DNA from: Lactobacillus sp. PV012
GTDB taxonomy: Bacteria; Bacillota; Bacilli; Lactobacillales; Lactobacillaceae
NCBI RefSeq assembly: GCF_014522325.1
Contig: NZ_CP041983.1
Coordinates: 558,001 to 622,000, forward strand
Reading direction: 5' to 3'
DNA: 64,000 nt
Position 1 is the stretch's first letter, and the number at the start of each line of letters is the position of its first letter. The notes below the pieces were generated by a model. That model ran no database searches, had not been told where the DNA came from, and saw only the letters and a list, made by a program, of their open reading frames with translations. Below are positions 9,061 through 17,490 of the stretch, piece by piece. The translations under genes and the position numbers were made by a program.

Positions 9061-10785
9061 ATGAAAAAAAGACTTATAAGAAAAATTACTACTGCAGCGA
9101 TTGCAGGAGTAACAATTGCGGCTGGTTTAAGTGGAATTTTCACTCATAAAACTCAGGCAGCAACTAGTAGTCAGATTAATACATACATTAAAAAGGCAAG
9201 TTTAAATCAAAAGATTGGCCAAATGTATATTGCACGTACACCGCAAAAGCTTGGACAAGCAGAACAAGATGCATACAAGTATAACTTAGGTGGGTATATT
9301 ATGTATGATGCAGATATGCAAAATTATACCCAAAAGCAGTTTAAAAGTAAGATTGATAATTATCAAGCAACCGCTCAACTTCCCTTATTGATTGGAATTG
9401 ATCAAGAAGGAGGATCAGTATCTCGTTTGACTCACAGTGGCTTGGTAAAAGAAAATGGTGATCAATTTAAATTTCCTCGTGACCAATATGAAAATGCGGA
9501 AGCTAATGAAAAGGGCAGCGGGATGGATGCTGTAGTGCAGTATGCGACAGATACAGCAAGTTTATTACATAAATTAGGTATTAATTGGAATTATGCCCCA
9601 GATGCCGATTATAGTGATAATCCATCTTCTTTTATTTATCAACGTGGATTTGGTGGCCTAAAAGGGAAAAAGAGTTATACAGCTGAAGCTAACTATATTA
9701 AGCAAGTTGTTCCAGCTTGGCAACATGATAATTTAGTAGCAGCTACATTGAAGCATTTCCCAGGTTATGGGGATGCGACAGATACGCATACTGATTTTGC
9801 TCATGTAAATACTGCTAAATCAACCATTATGAAGACTGATATCTTACCTTTTAAAGCTGGAATTAAGGCAGGAGTAGATTCAGTGATGGTAACACATGTG
9901 ATTTATGATAAGATAGATCCAGTTTACCCAGCCTCCCTTTCGAAAAAAGTAATTAATCTTTTGCGCAAAGATTGTAAGTTTAATGGAGTAATTGTGACCG
10001 ATGCCTTAGAAATGGGAGCGATTCAGAATTTTGCTAAAAATCATGGCAATGAGAGTGTAGATGTTTTAGCAGTCAAAGCTGGTAACGATATGTTAATGAG
10101 TGCCGACTATGCTAAGGGAATTCCAGCAATCGCTAAGGCTGTAAAAAAGGGAGAAATTTCTAAAAAACAGATTGATCAATCAGTTAAAAGAATTTTAACT
10201 ATGAAGAATAAGCTTGGGCTTTTATCAGCAAGTGATTTACAAGTTAAGAAACTTAATAAAAAGTCCTTTAAGTTTAATACGATTTCTTATACAAAGAAAA
10301 ATACTGCTATCATTTCAGGAGTAGCAGCTAAGAATACTAAACTTACCTTAGCTAATACTGATACAAAGAAAAATACCACTGTTACAACAAATAAGAAAGG
10401 TCAATTTAAAGTCACTGTACCTTTAAAGACCAGCACACAAAATTTTGTTTTGACAGGAAAAAATTATCTTAGTGCAAATATTCATTTAAATTCGGGAACG
10501 AAATCAACTATTAAGCAAAAGTTGAATTTGAAACCGTTGAAGTATGACAAGAATTATAAGTATGCGACTGTGTCTGGTCAAGTAGATGATGAAGGAGCAG
10601 AAGGTTCGTTGACGATTGCTTTTAAAGATAGTAAAACTAAGAAAACTTTAGCAACTACAGTCGTAGGAAAAGATGGAAAGTTTTCTGCTAAACTACCTGT
10701 TAAAAAGAATAAACAAACTATAAATGTGAGTGCACAAAATGATAGTAGTTATGCAACACAAAATATTGTAATTAGAGCAAAATAA
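9061..10785 (+). CDS. Secreted glycoside hydrolase family 3 protein (NagZ-like beta-N-acetylhexosaminidase)
   Basis: A 574 aa exported protein. A signal peptide (KKRLIRK, hydrophobic core, likely cleavage near residue 33 after THKTQA) is followed by a GH3 TIM barrel (about 40-395). Landmarks are GIDQEGGSVSRL, the NagZ-type KHFPGYGDATDTHTD block that carries the acid/base His/Asp dyad (near 230-245), and VTDALEMGAI with the presumed nucleophile Asp near 313. Two tandem beta-rich, lysine-rich repeats (about 400-574) resemble Ig-like cell-wall modules and are unusual on NagZ, which is often a bare barrel. There is no LPXTG motif. Likely substrate: GlcNAc-containing glycans such as muropeptides. 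AAGGAG precedes the ATG. Confidence 0.85.
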   Translation: MKKRLIRKITTAAIAGVTIAAGLSGIFTHKTQAATSSQINTYIKKASLNQKIGQMYIARTPQKLGQAEQDAYKYNLGGYIMYDADMQNYTQKQFKSKIDNYQATAQLPLLIGIDQEGGSVSRLTHSGLVKENGDQFKFPRDQYENAEANEKGSGMDAVVQYATDTASLLHKLGINWNYAPDADYSDNPSSFIYQRGFGGLKGKKSYTAEANYIKQVVPAWQHDNLVAATLKHFPGYGDATDTHTDFAHVNTAKSTIMKTDILPFKAGIKAGVDSVMVTHVIYDKIDPVYPASLSKKVINLLRKDCKFNGVIVTDALEMGAIQNFAKNHGNESVDVLAVKAGNDMLMSADYAKGIPAIAKAVKKGEISKKQIDQSVKRILTMKNKLGLLSASDLQVKKLNKKSFKFNTISYTKKNTAIISGVAAKNTKLTLANTDTKKNTTVTTNKKGQFKVTVPLKTSTQNFVLTGKNYLSANIHLNSGTKSTIKQKLNLKPLKYDKNYKYATVSGQVDDEGAEGSLTIAFKDSKTKKTLATTVVGKDGKFSAKLPVKKNKQTINVSAQNDSSYATQNIVIRAK

Positions 10786-10793
10786 GTATTTGA

Positions 10794-10823
10794 ACATCCC
10801 TTATTGGATAGGGGATGTTTTTT
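10794..10823 (+). terminator. Terminator of the GH3 gene
   Basis: Stem ACATCCC/GGGATGT with an 11-nt loop, followed by T6, 8 nt after the stop. Confidence 0.85.
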
Positions 10824-10970
10824 GTTATAAAAGTGAAATACTTTCTTTAAGGATTTTTAAGATAAGTGATAACATTTCTTCGTATTTGAGTGGGATAATA
10901 AAAATGTTACCTTCAATGAATAAAATTTTTAAAGTTAGTTGGAGTTAAACTTAGAAAGAAAATTAAATTA

Positions 10971-12281
10971 ATGAATAAAAAGAAAAAAACATTAAAGTTA
11001 GTAGCTGTAAGTTTCTTAGTTGGAAGTTCAATGGCAAGTTTAAATTCTCGAGTTTTGGCAACTACTATTAATACACCATCTTCTAACTCTACTAATAATC
11101 CTTCAAATTCACTAGAAATTAAAGACAACATGACATTAAGTCAAATTTATAAAGAATTGGAAGATGATAATATAAATGATGGATCATTACCTCCAAATGA
11201 ACTTTCCACGCAACTCAAGCAACAAGGAATTTCTGTGGCTGGTAATAGAATCTTAGGTAAGCCCCAAGGTTTTACCATTACTCTCTCAAAGCAACAAACG
11301 GGAAAAGATGAAGATACTAGTGTAATATTTGGAACAGGGAAACCTGAAAACTTAATTGACAATAGCATTTTAAAGGCAAACTACAGTGAAAATGGAAAGG
11401 AAAAATCTGAATCCATAAGTGGAAATATTTTCTTAATTGATGAAGGTAGTAAATTTGATCCTTTAGATATTAAGGCATCGAATGGAATTACCTACCAAGT
11501 AGCATCAACTGATAAAGCAGATGGAAAGGTTGTTTCAAATACCGTAGATTCCACTAAAGCAAATAGTTGGGGAGTAGTTACTGTCTCTACAACAACTAAA
11601 AGTGGTAAAGAAACAGAAGCAAGTTATGCTGTATATGTGAGAAATGATAAACCTGTTCGTCTAAATGTGCCGTATTATACTTCAATTTATGATTTTAATA
11701 GTGTAGAAAATAATAACTTTTTAAATGATCCTGCTACGATTAGTAGGGGAACAGAAATCTATATTGGAAAAAATTTCATGAATGCAGGAAGTCATACCTA
11801 TAATTCAATTTCTACTCAATCTTTAGCGATAGCTAATAATAAAGAGGAAGCAGCTTGGATGAGTACGGCAAACTTGTTGACAGATACTAAACCAATCGAA
11901 GCCGTAGAAAAGACTGTAATGCATCGCTCACTGGTATATAGCCAAGGAGGTGGAAGCAAGTATCGTCATATTGCTGCATTTAAAAAAGTTACAGTTGAAA
12001 AAGAACCTTATACTTTTAAGGGAGTAAAATACTATAAAATTATTGATGCTCCTGATTATATTAAGGTTGCAAATGTAGATGGTACAAAACGCAAATTAAA
12101 ACATAATGCCTATATCTATGCAACGAGCACTAAGCGTGCAGATAGAACAGTTTTGAAGAAGGGAACCGTAGTAACAACGTATGGTGGTTCTTATAAGTTT
12201 AAGAATGGCAAACAATACTACCGGATTCAAGGAGCAACAGCGACAAAGAAGCGTTACGTAAAAGTAGCAAATTTTGAATAA
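10971..12281 (+). CDS. Exported surface protein with C-terminal SLAP (S-layer anchoring) repeats
   Basis: A 436 aa protein with a signal peptide (lysine-rich n-region, hydrophobic core, likely cleavage after VLA at residue 30) and a Ser/Asn/Thr-rich linker. A unique central region (about 55-300) matches no domain I recognise. The C terminus holds two SLAP-like modules (about 310-436): GVKYYKI...YIKVANVDGTKRKL and HNAYIYATSTKR...YYRI...RYVKVANFE. SLAP repeats bind Lactobacillus cell wall polymers non-covalently, so this is probably a wall-attached protein. No good Shine-Dalgarno is visible before ATG 10971 (only AGAAAG), so the start is less certain. Monocistronic. Confidence 0.8.
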   Translation: MNKKKKTLKLVAVSFLVGSSMASLNSRVLATTINTPSSNSTNNPSNSLEIKDNMTLSQIYKELEDDNINDGSLPPNELSTQLKQQGISVAGNRILGKPQGFTITLSKQQTGKDEDTSVIFGTGKPENLIDNSILKANYSENGKEKSESISGNIFLIDEGSKFDPLDIKASNGITYQVASTDKADGKVVSNTVDSTKANSWGVVTVSTTTKSGKETEASYAVYVRNDKPVRLNVPYYTSIYDFNSVENNNFLNDPATISRGTEIYIGKNFMNAGSHTYNSISTQSLAIANNKEEAAWMSTANLLTDTKPIEAVEKTVMHRSLVYSQGGGSKYRHIAAFKKVTVEKEPYTFKGVKYYKIIDAPDYIKVANVDGTKRKLKHNAYIYATSTKRADRTVLKKGTVVTTYGGSYKFKNGKQYYRIQGATATKKRYVKVANFE

Positions 12282-12286
12282 TTAAA

Positions 12287-12317
12287 ACAGATTCTGATTA
12301 ACTCAGAATCTGTTTTT
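12287..12317 (+). terminator. Terminator of the SLAP-repeat gene
   Basis: Perfect 11-bp stem ACAGATTCTGA/TCAGAATCTGT with a TTAAC loop and T5. Confidence 0.9.
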
Positions 12318-12397
12318 GTTATAATGATTTAAGATTTGAAAATATATGATTAAAAATTAGAAATTAAATTAAAACAATTGAAAGGATAGTTAAGTTT

Positions 12398-13213
12398 ATG
12401 GCTTTACCATTTAAAGCAGTTGCGGTTGATATGGATGGAACTTTTTTAAACGGAGAAAGGACCTATGACCATCAATTATTTAATAAAGTTCTAACTCAAC
12501 TTGAGGCAAGAGGGGTCCATTTTATTGTGGCTTCAGGTAGACCGTACGCACGATTAAAAGAAGATTTTATTGATTATATTGATCGAATGGATTTTGTGAC
12601 AGCTAATGGGTCACGTTTAATGTCTGATAACAAGCAAATTGGAATAACCCCAATGAAACGTGATACTGTAGTTGAATTAATTGAAGATGTACACCAGAAG
12701 TATGGTCAAATGGCTACGATGTTGTTTGCACCAAATATGGCTTACATTGGAGAAAATGCACCAGCACGAGACAAGGAATTTCTAAAATATTTTGCAGGTA
12801 CTTGTATAGAGGTTAAAGATTGGTCTAAGTTGCCTAATCAACAATACATTGAAATTACTTTTCACCATCCTCGCAAAGATGGCAAGCAAATTGAACAAAG
12901 TTTTAACCAAAAACATGGGAATGTAATTTCAGCTTATGGCTCTGCTGAATTTGCAATTGATATCAATGCCTATGGAGTAAGCAAAGGTGCAGGGTTAAAA
13001 GAAATGCTGACAAAATTTGGCTTAACTGGTAATGATTTAATTGCTTTCGGAGATGGCGAAAATGATATTCCAATGCTAGATTTTGCTAAGTATTCTTATG
13101 CAATGGAAAATGGAATGGCAGAAGTAAAGAAGCATGCAAGTTATATTGCGCCTAAAAATACTGAAAATGGAGTTTTACAAGTACTTCAAGAGTACTTGGC
13201 AAAGGATAAATAA
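12398..13213 (+). CDS. Cof-type HAD-superfamily phosphatase
   Basis: A 271 aa HAD-IIB (Cof/YidA-like) hydrolase, probably dephosphorylating a sugar phosphate or cofactor; the substrate cannot be read from sequence. Motif I is DMDGTFL with nucleophile Asp11 and acid/base Asp13, motif II lies in VASGRP, a Lys is in the SKGAGLKEML segment, and motif IV is GDGENDIPML. GAAAGGA lies before the ATG. The next gene starts 17 nt downstream, so it may be co-transcribed with the ABC importer. Confidence 0.85.
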   Translation: MALPFKAVAVDMDGTFLNGERTYDHQLFNKVLTQLEARGVHFIVASGRPYARLKEDFIDYIDRMDFVTANGSRLMSDNKQIGITPMKRDTVVELIEDVHQKYGQMATMLFAPNMAYIGENAPARDKEFLKYFAGTCIEVKDWSKLPNQQYIEITFHHPRKDGKQIEQSFNQKHGNVISAYGSAEFAIDINAYGVSKGAGLKEMLTKFGLTGNDLIAFGDGENDIPMLDFAKYSYAMENGMAEVKKHASYIAPKNTENGVLQVLQEYLAKDK

Positions 13214-13230
13214 GAAAGAAAGTATTACTA

Positions 13231-14187
13231 ATGATTAAATACGACCATATAGGGAAAAAATATGGGGATCAGGTAATTTTAGAAGATATTTCTTTTCAGG
13301 TAAATAAAGGCGAACTTTTTGTGATAGTTGGTCCCAGTGGGAGTGGTAAAACTACTTTGCTAAAAATGTACAATCGTTTAGTAGAACCAACTAGTGGAAA
13401 GATTCTTTCTAATGGGGAAAATATTGCCCAAATTAACTTGCGTACTTTAAGAAAAAATGCAGGTTATGTTTTACAATCAGCAAGTTTATTTCCAAATTTA
13501 ACTGTTGGTGAAAATATTACTATCGCTTTAGATGGAAAAATCTCTAAGGAAGAAAAAATTAACCTTCAAAAAGAATTGTTGAAATTAGTAAAAATGTCTC
13601 CTGAAAAGTATTTAAGTCGATATCCTACAGATTTGTCTGGGGGAGAACAGCAAAGGGTAGGCATTGCCCGAGCCTTAGCAACTAAGCCACCGGTAATTTT
13701 AATGGATGAGTCTTTTTCAGCCCTTGATCCAGTTGTAAGAAAGCAGCTCCAAGATACTTTATTAGAACTGCATAAACAAACTAGCGTCACAATTATGTTT
13801 GTGACTCATGATATGCAAGAAGCAGTTCGGTTAGGAGATAGAATTGCAGTAATTCATCAAGGACATTTAGAGCAAATTGGAAAACCACGAGAAATTTTGC
13901 ACCATCCTGCAACTAAATTTGTGAAGAAATTTTTTGCTGCTAGTTCTGTAGAAAATAATTTTGATTTGGAAGGATTATTAAAGGGAGAACTAGGGGTAGA
14001 TCCTCGTTTTTACCCTAAAACTGAAACTTTACTTCGGTATCATATTTCAAATTTAAAAGATTTGGTTAAAGCTTGTTCAAATCACCCAGATACCCTCTTT
14101 ATTGCAGAAACTGAATTTGGTGAATTTTTAATTGAACCTAAACGGGTTTGGAAATTTTTATTGCAAAGGGTGGTAAGTGATGATTAA
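13231..14187 (+). CDS. ABC importer ATPase of the OpuCA/EgtUA type
   Basis: A 318 aa ATPase energising the importer encoded next. It shows Walker A GPSGSGKTT (35-43), the Q-loop in YVLQSASLFPN, signature LSGGEQQRVG, Walker B VILMDESFSALDP and the H-loop VTHD, all in the pattern of quaternary-amine ATPases. After about residue 240 there is only a short C-terminal extension, not two clear CBS domains. It overlaps the permease gene by 11 nt. The family includes glycine betaine/carnitine/choline (OpuC) and ergothioneine (EgtU) importers; the sequence does not decide between them. Confidence 0.85.
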   Translation: MIKYDHIGKKYGDQVILEDISFQVNKGELFVIVGPSGSGKTTLLKMYNRLVEPTSGKILSNGENIAQINLRTLRKNAGYVLQSASLFPNLTVGENITIALDGKISKEEKINLQKELLKLVKMSPEKYLSRYPTDLSGGEQQRVGIARALATKPPVILMDESFSALDPVVRKQLQDTLLELHKQTSVTIMFVTHDMQEAVRLGDRIAVIHQGHLEQIGKPREILHHPATKFVKKFFAASSVENNFDLEGLLKGELGVDPRFYPKTETLLRYHISNLKDLVKACSNHPDTLFIAETEFGEFLIEPKRVWKFLLQRVVSDD

Positions 14188-15724
14188 ACAGCTTTGGAAT
14201 ATGATACTAAAGGAACATACACAAATTTGGGCAACCACCTTAGATCATATAAAAATTTCGTTAATTGCGTTAGTAATTGCAATGATTATTGCTATTCCGC
14301 TGGCTTTTCTACTTCGTCATCATAAAAAAATGGCAGAATTTACCTTACAAATTGCCAGCATTATTCAAACAATTCCTAGTCTAGCAATTTTAGGATTATT
14401 GTTGCCATTTGTAGGAATTGGAACAGTTCCCGCAATAATTGCATTAGTTTTGTATGCAATTATGCCAATTTTTCAAAATACATATGCAGGTTTAACCGGC
14501 ATCCCATCAAATTTACAAGAGGCAGCCGAAGCTTTAGCCCTATCACATTGGAAAAAATTGCGGAAAGTCGAGATTCCATTAGCAATGCCAATGATCTTAG
14601 CAGGAATTCGAATTGCTTTAGTAATGATTATTGGGACAGCAACTTTGGCAGCCCTAGTTGGTGGTGGAGGATTAGGTACTTATATTTATGTAGGTATTAA
14701 TTCTAATAATAATGCTGAAGTCTTGCTTGGGGCAATTCTGTCTGCATTTTTAGCTTTATTCTTCAGTTGGTTCTTGCTGTTCATTTCTAAAAGTAAATTG
14801 CGGGCAAAAATAGGAACTAGCTTAATTGCTGTTTGCTTACTAGCTTGGGGTGGAGTAAGTCTTTATAATCATTATCAACCACAAATTACTGGAAAACCTG
14901 AAAAACAAACAATTACTATTGCAGGGAAGATGGGATCAGAACCAGAAATTTTAATTAATATGTATAAAGATTTAATTGAAAAAAATGATCCTAATACTAA
15001 GGTAGTATTAAAGCCAAACTTTGGTGGGACGACGTTCTTATTTAGAGCGTTACAAAGTAATAAAATTGATATTTATCCTGAATTTACTGGAACAGTCTTG
15101 CAAACTCTAGTCAAAACTAATAAAAAGACTGGGTCTGATCCTAAGCAGGTATATGCTGAAGCAGCTAGCGACTTGAAAAAGCAATATGATTTGGAATATT
15201 TAAAACCAATGGCTTATCAAAATGGCTATGCCTTGGCCACGACCAAAGAATTTGCTAAAAAATATCACTTAAGTAAAATGAGTGATTTGAAACGTGTAAA
15301 TAAGCAAATTCATGCTGCTTTTGACCCTGACTTTTATAATTTAAAAGATGGTTATCCTGGCTTAAAGAAAGTATATGATCTTGACTTTAAGTCAATTAAG
15401 ACAACCGAATCAAGTATTCGCTATTCAGCAATTGCTTCTAAGAAAGTTAATGTTGTTGATGGCTATACTACTGATGCAGAAATTGAAAAGTATCATTTGG
15501 TAATGCTAGATGATGATAAAAATTACTTCCCACCATATCAAGGTGCCCCATTAATGAAAGCTAAATTTGCAGAAAATAATCCTCAAGTTGTGAAAGCTCT
15601 AAATAAATTAGCGGGTAAAATTACTACTAAGCAAATGCAACGAATGAATTATTTGGTTAATGTAAAACATGAAAAACCTGCTAAAGTTGCTCGTGACTTT
15701 TTAGAAAGTGAAGGATTATTATAA
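14177..15724 (+). CDS. ABC importer permease fused to its substrate-binding domain (OpuC/EgtUC type)
   Basis: A 515 aa two-part protein. The N-terminal 200 residues form an ABC-2-independent permease domain of about five or six membrane segments with the EAA loop (NLQEAAEALALSHWKKLRKVEIP). One more membrane helix (about 212-230) tethers a C-terminal ProX/OpuAC-like binding domain (about 240-515) with its GGTTFLFRALQSNKIDIYPEFTGT hinge. This fusion is the architecture of pneumococcal EgtUC (ergothioneine) and of several lactic acid bacterial compatible-solute systems. Start ATG 14177 is followed by a second ATG at 14180; GGTGG upstream. The stop overlaps the OsmC start by one base. Confidence 0.85.
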   Translation: MMIKQLWNMILKEHTQIWATTLDHIKISLIALVIAMIIAIPLAFLLRHHKKMAEFTLQIASIIQTIPSLAILGLLLPFVGIGTVPAIIALVLYAIMPIFQNTYAGLTGIPSNLQEAAEALALSHWKKLRKVEIPLAMPMILAGIRIALVMIIGTATLAALVGGGGLGTYIYVGINSNNNAEVLLGAILSAFLALFFSWFLLFISKSKLRAKIGTSLIAVCLLAWGGVSLYNHYQPQITGKPEKQTITIAGKMGSEPEILINMYKDLIEKNDPNTKVVLKPNFGGTTFLFRALQSNKIDIYPEFTGTVLQTLVKTNKKTGSDPKQVYAEAASDLKKQYDLEYLKPMAYQNGYALATTKEFAKKYHLSKMSDLKRVNKQIHAAFDPDFYNLKDGYPGLKKVYDLDFKSIKTTESSIRYSAIASKKVNVVDGYTTDAEIEKYHLVMLDDDKNYFPPYQGAPLMKAKFAENNPQVVKALNKLAGKITTKQMQRMNYLVNVKHEKPAKVARDFLESEGLL

Positions 15725-16119
15725 TGGGAAAATACTTAGTTGAAAGTAAAACTAATGGAATTCCTTGGCAAGTAATTAATGAAACAGGTAATTATAAATT
15801 TATTGCTGATGAAGATCGTCATGAAACAAAAGATGCTGGTCCTAATCCAGTTCAATATTTAATTGGTTCACTGAATAGTTGCTTAACAATTTCTGCGTCA
15901 ATGATTATTAAGGTGAAAAATTTAGATGTACAGAATTTTCACCTTATAACTGAGGCTGAAACTGAAAAATACCAAGTCTCAAAAATTAATGTTAAGGTGT
16001 TTTTCAAAAGTAAAATGACTCAAGAAGAAAAGCAAAATTTCTTAAATCATATTTTGCATGTTTCGGTTGTTTATCAGACTTTGAGTCAAGGGATGAAAAT
16101 TAGTGTTGAATTAGCATAA
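15724..16119 (+). CDS. OsmC/Ohr-family protein lacking the second redox cysteine
   Basis: A 131 aa OsmC-fold protein. The family normally reduces organic hydroperoxides with two cysteines. Here Cys53 (in SLNSCLTIS) is present, but the second position, usually Cys-Pro-Val before YxTL, reads Ser114-Val-Val. A classical disulfide cycle is therefore unlikely. The ATG overlaps the importer stop (TAATG), so expression is coupled to the quaternary-amine/ergothioneine-type importer. That suggests a thiol- or redox-related shared role, which is inference. A terminator follows at 16128. Confidence 0.8.
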   Translation: MGKYLVESKTNGIPWQVINETGNYKFIADEDRHETKDAGPNPVQYLIGSLNSCLTISASMIIKVKNLDVQNFHLITEAETEKYQVSKINVKVFFKSKMTQEEKQNFLNHILHVSVVYQTLSQGMKISVELA

Positions 16120-16127
16120 GTTTTTCT

Positions 16128-16161
16128 AAAAATTCTCTTCAAGATTGAAGGGGATTTTTTT
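16128..16161 (+). terminator. Terminator after the importer/OsmC operon
   Basis: A/T-rich stem with several G-U pairs (AATTCTCTTCAA against TTGAAGGGGATT) followed by T7. It separates this operon from relP. Confidence 0.75.
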
Positions 16162-16196
16162 AGTTGGTATTATTAATACAACTAGAAGGTGACATA

Positions 16197-16814
16197 ATGC
16201 AAGAAAATATTTATGGAGATTACCAGCCAGTATTAGCTGAAATTTTAGCTGAGACTTTAGATAAATTAGAAGAAATTAAGGATGACTATCAAACAGAAAC
16301 GGGAGATCGTTTATACGAACACTTAATTGGAAGAGTGAAAACTCCTAAAAGTATGATTGAAAAATGTCAAAGAAAGAATTTACCATTAAATGTTCGCTCC
16401 GCTTTAAAGGAAAATAAAGACAGTATTGGTGTTAGAATTGTATGCAATTTTATTGATGATATTTATACTTGGATTGATATAATTGAACATTTAAATAATG
16501 TAGCAATTGTAAAACAAAAAGACTACATTACACATGCTAAACCAAATGGCTATCGTTCATATCACTTGATTTTAGAAGTCACTTATCCAGTAGCTGATAT
16601 TGATGGTAATGATCCAGGTCAATACTTTATTGAGGTGCAACTAAGAACAATTGCAATGGATACTTGGGCTAGTTTGGAACATGAAATGAAGTATAAGCAT
16701 ACAATTAATAATCCAGAGATGATTGGACAAGAATTAAAAAGAGTAGCTGATGAATTAGCTTCTTGTGATGTAAGTATGCAGACAATTAGACAATTAATCA
16801 GAGAGGATGATTAA
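16197..16814 (+). CDS. relP: Small alarmone synthetase, RelP-like GTP pyrophosphokinase
   Basis: A 205 aa single-domain (p)ppGpp synthetase without hydrolase, TGS or ACT domains. Motifs: RVKTPKSMIEKC (substrate-binding Arg/Lys/Ser), DSIGVRIVCNFIDDIY (catalytic Asp region), KPNGYRSYH and EVQLRTIAMDTWASLEHEMKYK. ATG 16197 is chosen because GAAGGTGA at 16185-16192 precedes it; the TTG at 16164 upstream has no ribosome binding site. It is followed by a response regulator and sensor kinase with coding overlap. That order reproduces the relPRS operon of Streptococcus mutans, the reason for choosing RelP and not RelQ. Confidence 0.85.
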   Translation: MQENIYGDYQPVLAEILAETLDKLEEIKDDYQTETGDRLYEHLIGRVKTPKSMIEKCQRKNLPLNVRSALKENKDSIGVRIVCNFIDDIYTWIDIIEHLNNVAIVKQKDYITHAKPNGYRSYHLILEVTYPVADIDGNDPGQYFIEVQLRTIAMDTWASLEHEMKYKHTINNPEMIGQELKRVADELASCDVSMQTIRQLIREDD

Positions 16815-16815
16815 C

Positions 16816-17481
16816 TTGAAGATTTTGATTGCAGAAGATGAAGAGCAATTATCTCATGTTTTAGTAGCAGCTATGCAACATGAGGGTCATGAAGTAACAG
16901 CTGTTGAAAATGGTAAAGAAGCCGTTGAAAAGGTAAGTAAAAATAGCTACGATATTATTATTTTAGATATCATGATGCCAGTAATGGATGGAATTACTGC
17001 CTTAAAAAAGATTCGTGAAAGTGGTAATAAAAGTTATATCTTAATGTTAACGGCTAAGTCAGAAATTGATGATCGTGTTTTAGGGCTTGATACAGGAGCT
17101 GATGATTATCTAACTAAGCCATTTTCTTTAAAGGAACTACTTGCACGTTTACGGTCAAAGAAACGGCGTGATGATACTTATACTCCTGATGAAATTAAAA
17201 TTGGAGATTTGTGTTTAAATGTTCCAGAACAAGAATTGATTAGCGAAAATTCAATTCGCTTAAATAGCAAAGAAACACAAGTAATGAATTATTTATTATT
17301 AAACCAAGGAAAAGAAATTTCTACTCAGGAAATTTTTAATCAAGTTTGGAAAAATGAAGATGACGTTACCAGTGAAATCGTTTGGATTTATATCTCTTAC
17401 TTGCGACAAAAATTGCGTTCAATTCAAAGTGAAATTAAAATCTTAGGAGAAAAGGATGGTAGTTTTAAAATTGAAGGGTAG
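16816..17481 (+). CDS. OmpR-family response regulator (RelR-like), TTG start
   Basis: A 221 aa two-domain regulator. The receiver domain (1-115) has the acidic pair near 8-9, phosphoacceptor Asp51 in LDIMMPVMDG, Thr79 and Lys101 in LTKPF. A winged-helix OmpR/PhoB output domain (about 130-220) follows. The ATG at 16807 directly abuts GAGAGG, leaving no spacer. The in-frame TTG at 16816 puts GAGAGG (16801-16806) 9 nt upstream and gives the standard MKILIAEDE start, so I choose TTG. It pairs with the kinase 9 nt downstream and sits directly behind relP. Confidence 0.85.
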   Translation: MKILIAEDEEQLSHVLVAAMQHEGHEVTAVENGKEAVEKVSKNSYDIIILDIMMPVMDGITALKKIRESGNKSYILMLTAKSEIDDRVLGLDTGADDYLTKPFSLKELLARLRSKKRRDDTYTPDEIKIGDLCLNVPEQELISENSIRLNSKETQVMNYLLLNQGKEISTQEIFNQVWKNEDDVTSEIVWIYISYLRQKLRSIQSEIKILGEKDGSFKIEG

Positions 17482-17490
17482 GTAAAGTAA

